In this document: positions 22,170 to 24,135 of the stretch, in pieces | How the letters are laid out: each line of letters starts with the position of its first letter | How positions within the stretch are numbered: the first letter of the stretch is position 1 | DNA from: DASZPJ01 sp035550295 | GTDB lineage: Bacteria > Patescibacteriota > Saccharimonadia > Saccharimonadales > UBA4665 | Assembly (NCBI GenBank): GCA_035550295.1 | Contig: DASZPJ010000032.1 | Location: 1-24,135, forward strand | Reading direction: 5' to 3' | DNA: 24,135 nt | Notes under the pieces: model-generated | What the model saw: only the letters and a program-made list of their open reading frames with translations | The model's database searches: none | Told to the model about the DNA's origin: nothing | Position numbers and translations under genes: made by a program

Positions 22170-22418
22170 TTACGCTACGGCTGGAGCCAATCGCGCCAGG
22201 TTGTAACCGACGATTACATCGCGGCTGTCGTCTTGCTTGGTAACTACCGTGACTGGCACGGTCATGGCGCCGGATAGAGCCAAAGCTTCGGCCTGGCGGT
22301 CTGGGTGTTCGTCGAGGTTCACTACTTCGTACTGGTGGCCTTTGACGTCGAGGTACTTCTTGACCATAGCGCAGTAAGCGCAAGTATTGGTGGTGAAGAT
22401 AGTGATGTTTTTGACCAT
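22170..22418 (-). CDS. Glutaredoxin-like protein (NrdH/Grx family)
   Basis: An 82-residue thioredoxin-fold dithiol protein. The active site is CAYC (13-16) after the first strand ITIFTTNT, with the family's cis-proline segment TVPVT at about 53-57 and NLDEHPDRQAEAL in the helix region. No signal peptide, so it is cytosolic. It may be reduced by the neighbouring TrxB-like enzyme, as NrdH-type proteins are, and serve ribonucleotide reductase or other targets (inference). The ATG has a GGGGG ribosome site about 8 nt upstream, and a ~118-nt structured leader precedes it, unlike the leaderless genes around it. Confidence 0.9.
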   Translation of the reverse strand: MVKNITIFTTNTCAYCAMVKKYLDVKGHQYEVVNLDEHPDRQAEALALSGAMTVPVTVVTKQDDSRDVIVGYNLARLAPAVA

Positions 22419-22438
22419 AAGGGTCCCCCTCTGTTTAG

Positions 22439-22492
22439 AGCGTCAGTTACCTCACCGTGTCTCTCGGACGGCTCAGTCACTTTTCTGACGCT
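22439..22492 (-). ncRNA. Structured leader hairpin upstream of glutaredoxin
   Basis: On the minus strand AGCGTCAG pairs with CTGACGCT (8 bp). Inside, AC-TGAG-CCGT pairs with ACGG-TGAG-GT, with a symmetric TGAG/TGAG internal loop able to form tandem G-A pairs, a 7/2-nt asymmetric loop and a 9-nt terminal loop. A small hairpin TCAGA-TTGT-TCTGA (22518-22531) precedes it. CTCT-AAAC-AGAG, just downstream, could mask the ribosome site and overlaps the 3' strand of the main stem. I do not recognise a known riboswitch class. Confidence 0.5.
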
Positions 22493-22542
22493 TTTTATTT
22501 TTGATATGTGCTCTAGATCAGAACAATCTGACTGTAGAAAAG

Positions 22543-22571
22543 ATTATATATAGCGCTTGGGTTCAAATCAA
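22543..22571 (-). promoter_or_regulatory. Sigma70-type promoter of glutaredoxin
   Basis: TTGATT (22566-22571), 17-bp spacer and a perfect TATAAT (22543-22548) on the minus strand. Transcription should begin near 22536, giving a leader of about 118 nt. Confidence 0.72.
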
Positions 22572-22615
22572 GACACTATATGTTGTGCTTTTTCACCCAA
22601 TTTTACGGTTTTTGT

Positions 22616-23188
22616 TTACTTTCCGATCTTGTGGAGGGTGACATCGAAAACCAGGTCAGCATTGACTGGAATGCCAGAGCCTTGTGGCGGATTGGCACCA
22701 TAAGCCAGGGCGGCTGGGATTAGTAACCGGCGTGTTCCGCCTACTTTCATACCGGGAATACCTTCCGTCCAGCCCTTGATAACGGTGTTGAGTGGAAAGT
22801 TAACAGTTTGACCAGTATCAAGTGAGCTTTGGAAGATTATGCCAGTACTGGCCACGGCACCAGTGTAGTCAACTGTGACGCTATCGGTTGGCTTTACTTC
22901 GGGGCCACTACCAACTACCGTGTCGATTGTTTCGAGTTTTGGAATTTGGCAGCCAGCATCAAAGTTGGCTAGTTGGGTGTTTGCTAATTGTTGTCCGTCC
23001 ACTTGGGTATTCTCCTTATTTTTAGTTGGGTTGGTTGAGCAGATTGTCTTGGCGGCTGCCGCCAATTTGTCGTTCTGGTGGCTTTGCTGGATATTGCTAG
23101 CAATAACTGAAATTGTCAGCGCTGACGACGTAAAAATAAATAGTGCCGCCAGGGTGCCGAATACCACCCGCTGTGGCGTCGATGTCAT
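22616..23188 (-). CDS. Membrane-anchored FKBP-type peptidyl-prolyl isomerase
   Basis: A 190-residue envelope protein. A single N-terminal hydrophobic helix (RVVFGTLAALFIFTSSALTI, residues 7-26) acts as anchor or signal. A polar Gln/Asn/Lys-rich stretch with two Cys (50, 80) follows to about residue 95. The FKBP domain fills the rest: SVTVDYTGAV, FQSSLDTGQTVNFPL, VIKGWTEGIPGMKVGGTRRLLIP, LAYG and FDVTLHKI. The usual FDSS Asp is Gln here. It probably speeds folding of secreted proteins outside the membrane. ATG at 23188 with GGAGGG 5 nt upstream is chosen over a frame that opens at 23350, which would run through the promoter and the neighbouring Nudix gene. Confidence 0.92.
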   Translation of the reverse strand: MTSTPQRVVFGTLAALFIFTSSALTISVIASNIQQSHQNDKLAAAAKTICSTNPTKNKENTQVDGQQLANTQLANFDAGCQIPKLETIDTVVGSGPEVKPTDSVTVDYTGAVASTGIIFQSSLDTGQTVNFPLNTVIKGWTEGIPGMKVGGTRRLLIPAALAYGANPPQGSGIPVNADLVFDVTLHKIGK

Positions 23189-23211
23189 AGTCCCTCCGTG
23201 TTTATTGCAAC

Positions 23212-23217
23212 AGTATA
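23212..23217 (-). promoter_or_regulatory. -10 element of the FKBP gene
   Basis: TATACT on the minus strand, giving a leader of about 17 nt that contains the GGAGGG ribosome site. The -35 (TTACTG, 17 bp upstream) is weak. Confidence 0.45.
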
Positions 23218-23223
23218 ACTTAT

Positions 23224-23673
23224 TCAGCTTTTGACAGTAAGTTCGATCGGTTGATCCGGCCAATATATGCCGCCCAGGCTTCCCCAGAGCACCACTTTGA
23301 GCTGTTCGGGCAACAAGTTTACAGATGCTAACTCTTTGATTGGTAGCCACATTGGTTGGTAGGTGTTTTGGCCTTTTTTGGTTTGTCCGGCTTCACCGCT
23401 GTCTCCGGCAAGCGCCGGCTCGCCGCTGACGTACTTGCAGGCGTAGATCAGTTGCTCGCCAAAACCTTTTTGGTCCAGTTTGATAACCAGCCGCGGTTTG
23501 GCAACTTCGATACTAGCTTCTTCACGTAACTCGCGAACCAGGGCTGCTTCGGGTGCTTCACCATCATCAATCCCGCCGCCCACCAAAGTATAAAAATCTT
23601 TGCCATTTTTGCGGCGTTTCATAACCAGCAGCTGGTTGTCTTTGAAAATAACGGCCCGGACGCTGTGTCGCAT
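23224..23673 (-). CDS. Nudix hydrolase (MutT-like)
   Basis: A 149-residue Nudix protein. The box starts at Gly33 and reads G-x5-Glu39-x7-RELREEASI, so the catalytic REUxEE is intact and the usual Gly of the last triplet is Ser54. The N terminus (HSVRAVIFKDNQLLVMKR) and C terminus (YQPMWLPIKELASVNLLPEQLKVVL) are typical of MutT/NUDT-like enzymes that act on nucleoside triphosphates or related compounds. Substrate is not known. The ATG is exactly 6 nt after TATAAT with a good -35, so the message is predicted to be leaderless. The promoter's -35 lies in the end of the upstream lipoprotein gene. Confidence 0.9.
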   Translation of the reverse strand: MRHSVRAVIFKDNQLLVMKRRKNGKDFYTLVGGGIDDGEAPEAALVRELREEASIEVAKPRLVIKLDQKGFGEQLIYACKYVSGEPALAGDSGEAGQTKKGQNTYQPMWLPIKELASVNLLPEQLKVVLWGSLGGIYWPDQPIELTVKS

Positions 23674-23679
23674 AGCCTA

Positions 23680-23708
23680 ATTATAGCCAACTCAGGGATT
23701 TATGTCAG
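23680..23708 (-). promoter_or_regulatory. Near-consensus promoter of the Nudix gene
   Basis: CTGACA (23703-23708), 17-bp spacer, perfect TATAAT (23680-23685), then 6 nt to the ATG. This is the clearest leaderless promoter in the window. Confidence 0.75.
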
Positions 23709-24135
23709 TAATAGTGCCGATTGGTACAGTTTCATGATCGCCGCACAGCTGGGCGCCGTTGATTCGCCAAAAGATCTGCTTAGCCGCATGCCGCAGTGTT
23801 TCATTTTTGGTTACAGGTGGCTCGAAGACAAAGCTTGGGCCATTGCAGTCCGCTTCACCAATCGGATTGCCATCTTTATCTTCGAAGTTAACACTGCAGT
23901 CGCGCTTATACTGAAGCGTTATGCTACCAATATGACTGGTGGCTTCCCAAAAATCCTTCTTACGGTCATGCTTCGTAACGGTGTCCCCGAAGCGATCAAG
24001 GCCATAATCACAGGCTACAAGGGTAGGTGCAACGGTAGGCTCGGCTGAAAGGCTAGAGCCCACCGTGGAAGCCGGTTCAGGTGGAGCCAGTTCGTGGGGC
24101 GACAGGCTGCAGCCGGCTGCCAAAGCCCCGCTCAA
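23692..24135 (-). CDS. Putative lipoprotein, 5' end cut off by the window
   Basis: Partial gene: the frame is open to the edge at 24135 and the true start lies outside. The first visible residues contain LAAGC, a good lipobox, so Cys9 of the visible fragment would be the lipidated +1 residue after a signal peptide that is mostly missing. A Pro/Ser/Thr/Ala/Glu-rich tether (SLSPHELAPPEPASTVGSSLSAEPTVAP) follows. A C-terminal domain of about 100 residues has four Cys (ACDYG, DCSVN, DCNGP, LCGDH) that could make two disulfides. No family is recognised. The protein is expected on the outer face of the membrane. Confidence 0.72.
   Translation of the reverse strand: MSGALAAGCSLSPHELAPPEPASTVGSSLSAEPTVAPTLVACDYGLDRFGDTVTKHDRKKDFWEATSHIGSITLQYKRDCSVNFEDKDGNPIGEADCNGPSFVFEPPVTKNETLRHAAKQIFWRINGAQLCGDHETVPIGTITDINP

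Noticed and set aside
22439..22500. Plus-strand rho-independent terminator (8-bp stem then CTTTTTATTTTT)
   Set aside because: No plus-strand gene ends nearby; the last one stops at 20387. The same sequence is better explained as the minus-strand leader hairpin, although a short plus-strand RNA cannot be excluded.
22551..22575. tRNA T-arm-like GGTTCAAATC
   Set aside because: The arms around it do not pair properly, no anticodon or D arm is found at the right distance, and it overlaps the -35 of a good promoter.
23189..23350. N-terminal extension of the FKBP protein to 23350
   Set aside because: It would run through the -10 and into the Nudix gene in another frame; the ATG at 23188 has a strong GGAGGG site and starts the membrane helix.
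1..24135. CRISPR arrays, IS elements, prophage, rRNA/tRNA genes
   Set aside because: No direct-repeat arrays, transposase or integrase motifs, phage structural genes, or RNA gene signatures were seen on either strand.

Overview
The window is a gene-dense bacterial chromosome segment, with most genes on the minus strand. The best fit is a reduced-genome bacterium of the Saccharibacteria (TM7) / Patescibacteria type. That assignment is an inference from gene content: GatCAB amidotransferase, a transketolase split into two genes, a compact pentose-phosphate/lower-glycolysis set, a secreted Rpf-like peptidoglycan enzyme, prepilin-like surface proteins, and many lineage-restricted proteins of unknown function. 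TGA ends several well-recognised genes (for example gatA), so the UGA-to-Gly recoding known from Gracilibacteria/SR1 is not in use here. No rRNA, tRNA, CRISPR array, insertion sequence or prophage was found, and no gene-free stretch exceeds 300 bases.

Layout. (1) 54-3639, minus: gatC-gatA-unknown-gatB, a coupled operon for tRNA-dependent Asn/Gln synthesis. gatA and gatB each carry a 60-bp palindromic repeat in the same orientation and reading frame, adding 20 residues to each subunit. (2) 3748-5630, plus: a secreted Rpf-like transglycosylase and a possible alpha/beta-hydrolase preceded by a 12-codon upstream ORF. The second gene converges on uvrB so tightly that both TAG stops share one CTAG. 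(3) 5627-10820, minus: uvrB, two prepilin-like proteins, a LOG-fold protein and a 414-residue unknown protein. (4) 10919-18907, minus: a carbon block of PfkB-family kinase, class II aldolase, transketolase C half, two small membrane proteins, transketolase N half, rpe, rpiB, gap, a Nudix hydrolase and ppa. It interconverts triose, pentose and hexose phosphates and removes pyrophosphate. (5) 18954-20387, plus: glycerophosphodiester phosphodiesterase and a flavin oxidoreductase. (6) 20372-24135, minus: an unknown protein, a thioredoxin-reductase-like protein, glutaredoxin behind a structured leader, a membrane-anchored FKBP isomerase, a Nudix hydrolase and a truncated lipoprotein.

The strongest cross-cutting signals are these. 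Five start codons lie exactly 6 nt after a -10 hexamer, and four more lie 8-10 nt after one, which implies leaderless mRNAs. The palindromic repeat is protein-coding in two subunits of one enzyme. Two neighbouring two-helix membrane proteins, each with a C-x11-C loop, sit between the transketolase halves in an overlapping operon. The roughly 118-nt glutaredoxin leader looks like an undescribed cis-regulatory RNA.
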